NCBI GenBank assembly: GCA_003725745.1
Contig: RHDP01000001.1
Coordinates: 5,435,501-5,499,500 of the forward strand
Reading direction: 5' to 3'
Source of the DNA: Streptomyces sp. I6
GTDB taxonomy: Bacteria > Actinomycetota > Actinomycetes > Streptomycetales > Streptomycetaceae
Length of the DNA: 64,000 nucleotides
Position 1 is the stretch's first letter. Every line of letters begins with the position of its first letter. The position numbers were made by a program, and so were the translations under genes. The notes under the pieces were generated by a model that was given only the letters and a program-made list of their open reading frames with translations, was not told the origin of the DNA and searched no databases. Below, one piece after another: positions 51,075 to 59,887 of the stretch.

Positions 51075-52519
51075 ATGCTGCCCACGTCAGAGCACCCCCG
51101 GGCCCGCGCGGGCCGTGTCGTCGTCATCGGCGGCGGTATCGCCGGCCTCGCGGCGGCGCACCGGCTGGCCACGTCCGGAGTGCGGGTGACCCTGCTGGAG
51201 GCCGGCGGCCGGCTCGGCGGCAAGCTCCGGACCGGGGAGATCGCCGGAGCCCCCGTCGACCTCGGCGCCGAGTCGATGCTCGCCCGGCGGCCCGAGGCGG
51301 TCGCCCTCGCGCGCGCCGTCGGGCTAGGCGACCGGCTACGGACCCCGGCCACCACCACCGCCTCCGTGTGGACCCGCGATGCCCTGCACCCCATGCCACG
51401 GGGCCATGTGATGGGCGTCCCGGGCACCCCGGAGGCACTGTCCGGGCTGCTGTCCGCGGAGGGCGTAGCCAGGATCGGGCGGGAGCGCGAACTGCCCCCG
51501 GCGGAGCTGGCGGAGGACGTCGCCGTCGGCACGTTCGTGGCCGAGCGCCTCGGCCGCGAGGTCGTCGACCGGCTCGTCGAGCCGCTGCTCGGCGGCGTGT
51601 ACGCGGGTGACGCCTACCGCATCTCCATGCGCGCCGCCGTCCCCGCCCTCTACGACGCGGTCGGGGCCGCCGGAGGCAACCTGCTGGACGGCGTCCGCGA
51701 GGTGCAGCGCCGGACCGCCGAGCGGCACGAGACCGGCCCCGTGTTCATGGGACTCGACGGCGGGGTCGGCACCCTCCCGCCCGCGGTCGCGGCTGCCGTC
51801 CGGGCCGCCGGCGGCGAGATCCTCACCGCGACCCCGGTACTCGGCCTGACCCGCGGCACCGGCGGCTGGCGGATCCGCACCGACGCGGCGGAGCTCACCG
51901 CGGACGGCGTCGTCCTCGCCACCCCCGCCTGGTCTGCCTCCGTGCTCCTCGCCGACACGGCACCGGCCGCGTCCGCCGAGCTCGCACGGGTCGAGTACGC
52001 GTCGATGGCGCTGGTCACCCTCGCGTTCCGCGCCGCCGACACGGCCGTGCTGCCCGCCGGATCCGGCTTCCTCGTGCCCCGGTGGACGGTCGGACGATCA
52101 AGGCGTCCACGTTCTCCGCGCAGAAATGGGGCTGGGTCGCCGACAGCGCCCCGGGGCTCTTCCTGCTGCGCACCTCCGTCGGCCGGTACGGCGAGGAGAA
52201 GCAGCTCGACCGGGAGGACGACGACCTCGTCGCCGCCTCGCTCGAGGACCTCGCCGAGGCGACCGGGCTCACCGCCCGCCCCGTCGCCGCCCGCGTCACC
52301 CGCTGGATCGACGGGCTGCCGCAGTACCCCGTCGGCCACCTCGGACGGGTCGCCCGGGTCCGGGACGCCGTGGCCGCGCTGCCCGGGCTGCGGGTCTGCG
52401 GGGCGGCGTACGACGGCGTCGGCATCCCCGCCTGCGTCGGCAGCGGGCAGCGCGCGGCGGACGAGATCATCGCCACGGCCCCCCTGGTGCGGGGCACCGT
52501 CCGGGAAGGGCGAGAATAG
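51075..52519 (+). CDS. cgoX: coproporphyrinogen III oxidase (HemY/CgoX-type protoporphyrinogen oxidase family)
   Basis: This ~481-residue flavoprotein oxidises coproporphyrinogen III to coproporphyrin III in the actinobacterial haem pathway (older name HemG/HemY). The FAD motif is [20 protein letters not shown], followed by [20 protein letters not shown] and [33 protein letters not shown] matches the family's substrate-cavity helix, and the C-terminal motif is [17 protein letters not shown]. The first frame ends at SGFLVP and the second continues [16 protein letters not shown], needing one extra C in the CCCC run 52077-52080. It lies four bases before chdC, which catalyses the last step of the same pathway, so the two are one operon. 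Confidence 0.92.
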
Positions 52520-52523
52520 CCCC

Positions 52524-53243
52524 ATGAGTGCGCCCGAAAAGATCCCGAACGCCGGTAAGAAGGCGAAGGACCTCAACGAGGTCATCCGCTACACCCTGTG
52601 GTCCGTGTTCAAGCTGCGGGACGTGCTGCCGCAGGACGCGGACCGCGCCGGGTACGCAGGCGAGGTCCAGGAGCTGTTCGACCAGCTCGCGGCCAAGGAC
52701 GTCACCGTTCGCGGCACCTACGACCTGTCCGGTCTGCGCGCCGACGCCGACCTGATGATCTGGTGGCACGCCGAGACCGCGGACCAGCTCCAGGAGGCGT
52801 ACAACCTCTTCCGCCGCACCCGCCTCGGCCGCGCGCTGGAGCCGGTCTGGTCGAACATGGCGCTGCACCGCCCCGCCGAGTTCAACAAGTCGCACATCCC
52901 GGCCTTCCTCGCCGACGAGACCGCGCGCGACTACGTCTCCGTGTACCCGTTCGTGCGCTCCTACGACTGGTACCTGCTGCCCGACGAGGACCGCCGCCGG
53001 ATGCTGGCCGACCACGGCAAAATGGCCCGCGGCTACCCGGACGTCCGCGCCAACACCGTCGCCTCCTTCTCCCTCGGCGACTACGAGTGGCTGCTCGCCT
53101 TCGAGGCCGACGAGCTGTACCGGATCGTCGACCTCATGCGTCACCTGCGCGCGTCCGAGGCGCGGATGCACGTCCGCGAGGAGGTCCCCTTCTTCACCGG
53201 GCGCCGCAAGAGCGTCGCCGACCTGGTGGCCGGTCTGGCCTGA
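52524..53243 (+). CDS. chdC: coproheme decarboxylase (HemQ, chlorite-dismutase family)
   Basis: This 239-residue enzyme belongs to the Clr/Dyp superfamily. It converts coproheme to haem b by two H2O2-driven decarboxylations. Family markers are [32 protein letters not shown] and [40 protein letters not shown] contains the catalytic Tyr. The proximal haem His lies in [20 protein letters not shown], followed by [15 protein letters not shown]. It is intact, with ATG 52524 immediately after cgoX. With hemE and cgoX it marks the coproporphyrin-dependent route. A ferrochelatase gene is not in the window. Confidence 0.95.
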   Translation: MSAPEKIPNAGKKAKDLNEVIRYTLWSVFKLRDVLPQDADRAGYAGEVQELFDQLAAKDVTVRGTYDLSGLRADADLMIWWHAETADQLQEAYNLFRRTRLGRALEPVWSNMALHRPAEFNKSHIPAFLADETARDYVSVYPFVRSYDWYLLPDEDRRRMLADHGKMARGYPDVRANTVASFSLGDYEWLLAFEADELYRIVDLMRHLRASEARMHVREEVPFFTGRRKSVADLVAGLA

Positions 53244-53266
53244 CGGCCGGGCACGAACCCGGACCA

Positions 53267-53296
53267 GGAGGCGGCCCCGCAGGGCGGCCCGCCTCC
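53267..53296. terminator. bidirectional terminator after chdC
   Basis: GGAGGCGG (53267-53274) pairs with CCGCCTCC (53289-53296), with further pairing inside, between chdC and the convergent peptidase gene. Confidence 0.65.
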
Positions 53297-53311
53297 CCTC
53301 GACCCGGAAGA

Positions 53312-54907
53312 TCAGACAGCGGGCGGCAGCACACGCTCGACCGCCCGCTGCTCCAGCGACACCGGGTCCGGCTGCGGGTGCGGCGCGCACGAAGCGCGCC
53401 GCACCGGCGTCCTGCCGGTCAGCAGGTACGCCTCCATATGTCCGTTGACGCAGGCGTTGTCACCGCCCGAGATACCGTGCGTCCCCGCATCCCGCTCCGT
53501 GACCAGCACCGAACCCGCCAGGCGCTCCTGCAGTCTCAGGGCACCGGCGTACGGCGTGGCCGCGTCCCGCTCCGCCGCCAGGATCAGCAGCGGCGGCACG
53601 TCGCCCGGACCGGTGCGCACGTCGACCGGCCGCTGCCGCGGCGGCTGCCAGTACGCGCACGGCAGGTTCATCCAGACATTGGCCCAGGTCTCGAACGGCG
53701 CCCGCCGCGCCAGTGCGGTGTTGTCCCGGTCCCACACGGCCCAGTCCGTGGGCCAGGGCGCGTCGTTGCACTGCACGGCCGTGTAGACGGCGTTGCCGTT
53801 CTCCTCCTCGGCGGCCGCCGACGCGCGGGGCTTCGCCTGCTTGACGAGCTGCCGCGGATCGCCCTTCAGATACGCCGACAGGGCCAGGGCGCGGCGCGGC
53901 CAGTACAGGTCGTTGTAGACGGTCCGGGTGAAGGCCGCCTGGAGCTGGCCGGGGCCGACCGTGCCGTCCGCCGGGTTCTTCGCCAGCAGGGCGCGCGCCC
54001 GGTCGTACGCCTCCTGCACCTGATGGGGCGTCGTGCCGAGACCGTAGGTGGCGTGGTGCCGGGCGACCCAGGCGCGGAAGTCCGCCCACCGGCGCTCGAA
54101 CGCGAGCGACTGCTCCAGGTTGTTGCGGTACCAGATCCTCGCCGGGTCCGGGTCGACGGGGGAGTCGAGCACCATCCGGCGCACCCGCTCGGGGAACGTC
54201 ATCGCGTACAGGGCGCCCAGGTAGGTGCCGTAGGAGGCGCCGAGGAAGGTCAGTCGCCGTTCTCCGAGGGCTGCCCGCAGCACCTCCAGATCACGGACGT
54301 TGTTGAGTGTGTGGTAGTGCCGCAGGGCCGGGCCCGCGTTGCGGGCGCAGCCGTGTGCGTACGCCCGGGCGCGCGCGATGCCCTGCCGCTTCTCGGCGGC
54401 GGAGGGATGGACGGGGGCCGCGGTCGGCGCCTTGGTGAACTCCGCCGGATGCTGGCAGGAGATGGGCGCGGAGCGGCCCACTCCGCGTGGCGCGTAGCCC
54501 ACCAGGTCGTACGCCTCCGCGATGCGCTTCCACTCGGGTTCGTCGGCGAGTGCGGGGAAGTACATGCCGGAGCCGCCGGGGCCGCCGGGGTTGTAGAGGA
54601 GCGCGCCCTGGCGCACCGACGGCCCGCCCGCCGCCCGCACCCGGCTGACGGCGATACTGATCTGCCGCCCCCACGGGTCGGCGTAGTCGAGGGGCACCCG
54701 GACCGCGGCGCACTCGACCGTCGGCGGCAGATCCTCCTCCGCCGGGCAGGCGCCGAAGGTGACTCCGGCGGCCACGGCACGGGCGGCGGCGATGACGGTA
54801 CCGCGGTCCTCCGGGCCGCCGGACCGGGGCGCCCCGGCCGCCGGGGCCGCCGCGAGGGCCGAGAGGATCAGGGAGCCGGCGGCTCCGTACAGGGCTGCTG
54901 TTCTCAT
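53312..54907 (-). CDS. secreted S33-family tripeptidyl aminopeptidase
   Basis: This 531-residue protein has signal peptide MRTAALYGAAGSLILSALAA ending near AAGAP. The alpha/beta-hydrolase core begins VRVPLDYADPWGRQISIAVS and shows the oxyanion segment YNPGGPGGSGMYF. The nucleophile elbow is LGASYGTYLGALYA (GxSxG). The C-terminal TAP-like domain supplies the catalytic Asp (AAERDAATPY) and His (DAGTHGI). Such Streptomyces enzymes (SlpD/SlpE/Tap type) remove tripeptides from extracellular proteins and peptides. The frame is intact and the ATG at 54907 gives a normal signal. Low-complexity repeats fill the upstream region. Confidence 0.9.
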   Translation of the reverse strand: MRTAALYGAAGSLILSALAAAPAAGAPRSGGPEDRGTVIAAARAVAAGVTFGACPAEEDLPPTVECAAVRVPLDYADPWGRQISIAVSRVRAAGGPSVRQGALLYNPGGPGGSGMYFPALADEPEWKRIAEAYDLVGYAPRGVGRSAPISCQHPAEFTKAPTAAPVHPSAAEKRQGIARARAYAHGCARNAGPALRHYHTLNNVRDLEVLRAALGERRLTFLGASYGTYLGALYAMTFPERVRRMVLDSPVDPDPARIWYRNNLEQSLAFERRWADFRAWVARHHATYGLGTTPHQVQEAYDRARALLAKNPADGTVGPGQLQAAFTRTVYNDLYWPRRALALSAYLKGDPRQLVKQAKPRASAAAEEENGNAVYTAVQCNDAPWPTDWAVWDRDNTALARRAPFETWANVWMNLPCAYWQPPRQRPVDVRTGPGDVPPLLILAAERDAATPYAGALRLQERLAGSVLVTERDAGTHGISGGDNACVNGHMEAYLLTGRTPVRRASCAPHPQPDPVSLEQRAVERVLPPAV

Positions 54908-55323
54908 CGCGTTCCCTTCCCACCACCGGTCGTGGCTCGAAGGTCACCGCGGCACCGGATTTTGTAAAGGATCTTGCTCGGGTGTCGCGGCCGATGACCC
55001 TTTTGCTGCATATGCGATGTCGCGCATGTGGCGTTGTGCATGTGGTGCTGTGCATGTGGTGTAGCGCATGTGGCGTTGTGCATGTGCCGTTGCGGGCGGA
55101 CGCTTGGGTGTGGTGTTCCGGGCAGGATGCGTCATCTTCGCGTGGCAGACGGCCCGTTGCCGGTGCGGATCGTTGCCGGGCGGCCCGCCGCAGGGCCGTC
55201 CGCTTGGGCGGCGGTCCGCTTGGGGGCGGTCCGTCGCCGGTCGTGCCACCTCTGAGTCGGCGGTCGCGGGCCGCCGTTGCGGACCCGGCTTCCGGCAGGT
55301 CGTACGCCGGGCCGGGTCCGGGC
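54908..55323. other. 416-bp intergenic region with 14-bp repeats
   Basis: It lies between the DUF692 stop and the peptidase start, both on the minus strand. It contains the GCATGTG minisatellite (55024-55093) and further imperfect GGCGGTCCG repeats near 55195-55245. No gene is recognised; in particular no small precursor-peptide gene with a Cys-rich core could be seen. Confidence 0.55.
55024..55093 (+). repeat. 14-bp minisatellite, five copies
   Basis: GCATGTGGCGTTGT and variants (GGTGCTGT, GGTGTAGC, CCGTTGC endings) repeat five times with exact 14-bp period. A GCATATGCGATGTC unit just before looks like a degenerate sixth copy. Confidence 0.9.
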
Positions 55324-56825
55324 TCACCTCCTGACGAGGGCGGCTCGGGCGGCGCGGACGAAGCGCGTCGTGCGGCGCGGTGGACGGGGCCCCACCCGGT
55401 CCCGCCACCAGTGGGTGAGCCGCCGGCGGGCGGCCGGGTCCTCAGGCCGCCCCGCGACGAGCAGATGCTCGGCGAAGTCCAGCGCGTCCCGCCGGTAACC
55501 GCCGCGCATCGGGCGGGACGTGGCATAGCCGAGATACGCGGTCCGGTAGCCGCTGCCGAGGATCTGCGGCAGTTCGGGCGCCACCCTGGCGACGACGTCG
55601 GCCCGCTTGGCGGCGAGCGCCCGGGTCTGCACCCTCAGCCGCCGGGCGTCGAACCCCTCCGGCGCCGGCGTCCCGGCGACGAGCGCGGACAGCAGGGCGG
55701 CCTGTGCGAGCCCGAGGCGTTCCCGCGCGATGTCGTCCGGAGCACGGCACGGTTCCGTCGCACCGGCAGGGGGCACCGGCTCGTGCGCCGTGCTCCATCC
55801 GCCCGCCGCGCTCCACCCGCCCCTCGTGTCCTTCGCGTCCGCCGTGTTCGCTCTGCCCACCGGGTGCGCGGTGTCCGCTGCATCCGCGTCGTCCGCCGTG
55901 TCCGGCCCGGCCGTCCCGCGGGCAGCGTCCGGGAGTCCCGCCGGGGCCCCGGCGTCCGCCCGTCCGCTGCCCCCGTGCCCGGTGCGCGTCGCGGGGGCGA
56001 GTCGAGGACCGCGCGGATCACGTCCAGTTCCGCGGCCAGCTCCTCCCCGGGAGGGAAGGCGTCGTCCCGTTCCAGCAGCACCCCCGGCGGGTCGGTGCGC
56101 GAGCACAGTTCGGCGAGGAGGTCGAGGACCGGCCGCGGCACCGGGTGGGCGTGGCTGTCGTGCCAGACGCCGTCGCGCTCCACGCCGCCGGCGACATGGA
56201 CGTACGCGATCGCCTCGACGGGCAGCTCGTCCAGGGCCCGGAGCGGGTCCTCGCCCCGGTTGACGCGGTTGGTGTGCAGATTGGCGACGTCGATCAGCAG
56301 CCGTACCCCGGTGCGTTCGACGAGTTCCGCCAGGAACCGGCCCTCCGTCATCTCCTCGCCGGGCCAGGAGATCAGGGCCGCGATGTTCTCCAGGGCGAGT
56401 GGCACCGGCAGGCTGTCCTGGGCGATGCGGACGTTCTCGCAGAGGACGTCCAGCGCGTCCCGGGTGCGCGGGACGGGGAGCAGGTGCCCGGCCTCCAGCG
56501 GGGGCGAGGCGGTCAGCGCGCCACCGGCGCGGACGAACGCGATGTGCTCGGTCACGAGCGGCGCACCCAGTGCCTCGACGCGTTCGGCCAGATCGGCCAG
56601 CCGGCGCGGGTCCGGCCGTTCCGCCCCGCCGAGTCCCAGGGAGACACCGTGCGGGACGACCGTGACGCCGCGCTCCCTCAGCCGCCTGAGCGAGTCGGGG
56701 AGATGGCCGGGGCAGACGTTCTCCGCGACGACCTCGACCCAGTCGAGACCGGGCAGCCGCTCCACGGCGGCGGCGATCTCCGGGCGCCAGCCGATACCGG
56801 TTCCGAGCCTGTCGAGGTGCTTCAT
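55324..56825 (-). CDS. DUF692 (MNIO-family) protein with C-terminal extension
   Basis: This is ~500 residues. Residues 1-~290 are a TIM-barrel DUF692/MNIO domain. Probable iron ligands appear in order: [74 protein letters not shown] and [13 protein letters not shown] enzymes use two or three irons and O2 to rewrite Cys or other residues in peptides, usually with a partner protein. After an Ala/Asp-rich linker the C-terminal ~120 residues ([40 protein letters not shown]) form a helical domain in a second frame. The join is at the G5 run 55993-55997, probably a missing base. The ATG is at 56825. Confidence 0.85.
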
Positions 56826-56851
56826 GGGTCCCCCTCCTCCGTGTGTGGAGG

Positions 56852-56877
56852 GGTCATGGCCCCGCGGGGCCATGACC
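56852..56877 (-). terminator. hairpin between the DUF4142 and DUF692 genes
   Basis: GGTCATGGCCCC/GGGGCCATGACC, a 12-bp perfect stem with a 2-nt centre, lies 27 bases before the DUF692 start and downstream of the DUF4142 stop. It could terminate the upstream transcript or attenuate read-through. Confidence 0.7.
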
Positions 56878-57014
56878 AATCCCGAGGGGCGGACGTTCAG
56901 AGCTTCATTTGAGGTTCCGCACACCCCGGTGGGGTTCCAGGGTCTGGTGAAGGTGCGGGCCCCGGTGCGGGCGCGGGAGCGCCGGGGGGCTCCCGGCGCT
57001 CCCGCCACCCGGCG

Positions 57015-57797
57015 TCAGCTGCTCGCGCCCGGAGCGGGCCGGTTGGTGTTGACGGCGGTCGGGGGCCCCGGCTGGGTCGAGGGCTCCGAGGTGGTCTCGA
57101 CCCCGCCCGGCGGCACGGCCGGGGTAGGCGCCGGCGGCAGGTTCCCGTCCGGCGGCGGCGGCCCCGTGGGGCTGGCCGTCGCACCGCCCGCGGCCTCGTT
57201 GGCGATCGCGTCGAAGTCCACCATGCCCGTGTTCTCGAGCATGGTGATGTGGTCCAGCACGGTCTGGTTCGCGTCGGACGCGAGCTGACGGATCAGGGTG
57301 TTGCGGGTGCTGTGGCGGACCTGGGCGATGAGGGCGAAGACCTTGCCGTGCGCGTTGCGCAGCAGGTTCGCGAACTTGTACTCGTACTCGCGGCCGCTGG
57401 CCGCCGACAGTTCTCTCAGCCAGCCCTGCTGCTGCTCGTTGGGCACGTTCGGCAGCTCCACGCCCAGCTTCGCCGCCACGTCGCGGGCGCGCTGGTCGAG
57501 GTCGGTGTGCCCGACGATGAGATGGTCGCCCGCGTCCTTGATCGCCTGGGTCGGGGCGCGCTCGAGTGCCTGCTGCCCGGCGGGCAGTTCCCACAGCCCG
57601 GCGAGTCGCACCTTGACCAGGAAGTCGCGGTCGGTCGCCGTCAGCGGCCCCCACTGGGTTCCCACGGACGAGGCGTTGAGATTGGCCTGGCCAGTCCCGG
57701 ACCGGTCGGCGTAGGACCATACGGGGAAAGCGAGCGCGCCCACTGTGGCGACCAGTGCCGCGATGATGAGAGCTGTCCCGTTGACGCGACGCAGCAA
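57015..57797 (-). CDS. DUF4142 family secreted protein
   Basis: This 260-residue protein has an N-terminal hydrophobic segment NGTALIIAALVATVGALAFP, a signal or anchor. The DUF4142 helical bundle follows: LTATDRDFLVKVRLAGLWEL, QAIKDAGDHLIVGHTDLDQR, ELPNVPNEQQQGWLRELSAA and DHITMLENTGMVDFDAIANE. A Pro/Gly/Thr-rich tail, typical of wall-spanning regions, ends it. The fold is ferritin-like; no enzymatic activity is established. The start is TTG at 57797, chosen because CGGGAGG precedes it by the right distance. It is same-strand upstream of the DUF692 gene. Confidence 0.85.
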   Translation of the reverse strand: MLRRVNGTALIIAALVATVGALAFPVWSYADRSGTGQANLNASSVGTQWGPLTATDRDFLVKVRLAGLWELPAGQQALERAPTQAIKDAGDHLIVGHTDLDQRARDVAAKLGVELPNVPNEQQQGWLRELSAASGREYEYKFANLLRNAHGKVFALIAQVRHSTRNTLIRQLASDANQTVLDHITMLENTGMVDFDAIANEAAGGATASPTGPPPPDGNLPPAPTPAVPPGGVETTSEPSTQPGPPTAVNTNRPAPGASS

Positions 57798-58117
57798 GTG
57801 TGCCTCCCGATCCGATGTGCGTACCGCGGAACCCCGGCTATGTCACCGGCGGTTCGAACTGCTTGGCAGTACCGGGAGGTACGCGCGGGGGAGCGGTTCC
57901 GTTCAGCCCGGGGCCGGAAGATCTCGGTGCCGCGCGGTGAGGATCCCCGCGTGCCGCGCGGGAGGGTCTCCGCGCCGCGCGGGAGAGCGCCCGTACGCAC
58001 GGGATCCCCCGTACGGATCCCCCGTACGGAGCGCCCGTACGGAGCCCCCCGTGCAAGAGGCTCTGTTCAGCATCAGCGCGGGAGAGCGTCCGTAACGCTC
58101 GGGAGGAGCGCCCCTAG
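57798..58117. other. repeat-rich region between DUF4142 and the IS701-family element
   Basis: About 320 bases containing direct repeats of CCCGTACGGA (near 58010-58045) and of GCCGCGCGGGAG-type units (57935-57985). No gene is recognised. It ends at CTAG (58114-58117), the target duplication of the adjacent IS. Confidence 0.6.
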
Positions 58118-58356
58118 TAGGACTTGGTCAGGTCGGTATGGGTGTGGGTATGTCGCGGTGGCAGGTGGGGCAGGCGCCGGTCCAGACGGCGAGGAGTAGC
58201 TGCATCTCGCGGATGACCTGGTAGAGGCTCAGGCCGACGCCGTTTCTTTTGGGGCCTGGGCCATGCGTTGGAGGGTGCAGAAGGCGTGGGCGGCGGAGAC
58301 GAGGGTGACGTGGTGGTGCCATCCGTTCCAGGTGCGGCCCTCGAAGTGGGCTAGCC

Positions 58357-59887
58357 CCAAGGCCGTTCAGTTTGCGGATGGGTGGGGTTGTCCAGGGTCC
58401 GTAAGCTGCGGTTTCGCGGACATGAGGAGCGGAGCCCCGGTAGAACTGGCAGTCGACCAAGACAAGCCGTTCACAAGGACCGGAGGCTCCGCTGTCCGGA
58501 CAGTGTGCCATCACTCGTGTCGTCACGGTGGCCGGAGGCCGGTTCGCACCCGGTCATCTCGGTGAACTCACCCAGTGCATCCCCTTCGAAATGGTCGACG
58601 AGGCATTGAAGGCCACGGGCAGGGTCCAGGAGCGGCTGCGGGACCTGCCATCCCGGGTGGTCGTCTACCTGCTGCTGGCCGGGTGCCTGTTCCCGGAGGT
58701 CGGATACCTCGGGGTCTGGCGCAAGCTCACCGGCGCTCTGGCCGGTCTGCCACTGGCCGCGCCGTCGGCAAGCGCGCTGGCCCAGGCCCGTCGCCGTATC
58801 GGCGCCACACCGCTGAAATGGCTGTTCGACCTGCTGAAAGGCCCGGTGGCCGGGCCACGGACACCGGGAGCATGGTGGCGCGGTCTGCTGGTGATCGCGC
58901 TCGACGGCACCACCCTGACGGTCCCCGACACCCCTGCCGTCCTGACCCGGTTCACCAAGCAGGCGGGCAACCACGGCGGGACCGGCTACCCGCAGGTCCG
59001 CCTGCTGACCCTGGTCGCCTGCGGCACCCGCACCCTCATCGACGCGGTCTTCGGACCCACCACATCGGGTGAGACCACCCACGCCCCGCGCCTGCTGCCC
59101 AGCCTGCGGCCGGGGATGATCCTGCTGGCCGACCGCAACTTCGCCGCCCAGGGGCTGATCAACGACATCGCGGCCACCGGGGCCGAGGTCCTCGTCCGGC
59201 TCAAGAACGGCCGCCGGATGCCGATCCTGGCCCGCTACCGGGACGGCTCCTACCTCTCCGCCCTCGGCCCGGTACCTGTGCGCGTCGTCGACTGCGAGAT
59301 CACCATCACCACCACCGCCGGGAAACACACCGGCCTCTACCGGCTCGCCACCACTCTGCTCGACCACCACCGCCACCCCGCCGGTGAACTGGCCATGCTC
59401 TACCACCAGCGCTGGGAGATCGAAACCGCCTACCTGGAACTGAAATCGACCATCCTCGGCGGCCGGGTCCTGCGCGCCCGCACCCCCGAGGGCATCGACC
59501 AGGAGATCTACGCCCTGCTGGTGGTCCACCAGTTGCTGCGGACCGCCATGGCGGACGCCACCAGCACCCAGCCCGGCACCGACCCGGACCGGGCCGGCTT
59601 CTCCATCGCCTGGCAGGCCGCCCGCGACCAGCTCGTCCTGGCCGCGGGCGTCATCGCCGACACCGCCATCGACCTGACCGGCACCATCGGTCGGCACGTC
59701 CTGGCCAGCCTGCTGCCCCAGCGGCGGCTACGGGTCAGCCCCCGCATCGTCAAACGCGCCATCTCCAAGTACCAGGCCCGAGGCCCCCGCATCGACCGGA
59801 CCAGCTACAAGGCCACCACTGGCATCGAGATCCTCGCAGCCGCAGGCCCTTGACGACACGACCCAGCCGCAAACTTCACGGCCTTGG
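58357..59887 (+). mobile_element. IS4-family insertion sequence, copy B (nested)
   Basis: A 1531-bp element of the same length and ends as copy A, in the opposite orientation. It is flanked on both sides by GGCTAGCC, a perfect 8-bp target duplication that is itself palindromic, within the IS701 transposase gene at the codons for G-L-A. Confidence 0.92.
58528..59853 (+). CDS. IS4-family transposase (copy B)
   Basis: This 441-residue DDE transposase is identical in protein sequence to copy A: IS4 N-terminal domain, Asp residues in VIALDGTTLTVPDT and MILLADRNFAAQGL, and YREK motif YHQRWEIETAYLELK. The reading frame is intact. Three synonymous differences from copy A indicate that both derive from a recent common ancestor rather than from an assembly duplication. 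Confidence 0.93.
   Translation: MAGGRFAPGHLGELTQCIPFEMVDEALKATGRVQERLRDLPSRVVVYLLLAGCLFPEVGYLGVWRKLTGALAGLPLAAPSASALAQARRRIGATPLKWLFDLLKGPVAGPRTPGAWWRGLLVIALDGTTLTVPDTPAVLTRFTKQAGNHGGTGYPQVRLLTLVACGTRTLIDAVFGPTTSGETTHAPRLLPSLRPGMILLADRNFAAQGLINDIAATGAEVLVRLKNGRRMPILARYRDGSYLSALGPVPVRVVDCEITITTTAGKHTGLYRLATTLLDHHRHPAGELAMLYHQRWEIETAYLELKSTILGGRVLRARTPEGIDQEIYALLVVHQLLRTAMADATSTQPGTDPDRAGFSIAWQAARDQLVLAAGVIADTAIDLTGTIGRHVLASLLPQRRLRVSPRIVKRAISKYQARGPRIDRTSYKATTGIEILAAAGP

Noticed and set aside
36100-59887. Inversion between the two IS4-family copies already having occurred
   Set aside because: Copy B has matching 8-bp duplications on both sides and sits cleanly in the IS701 gene; swapped flanks would mismatch.
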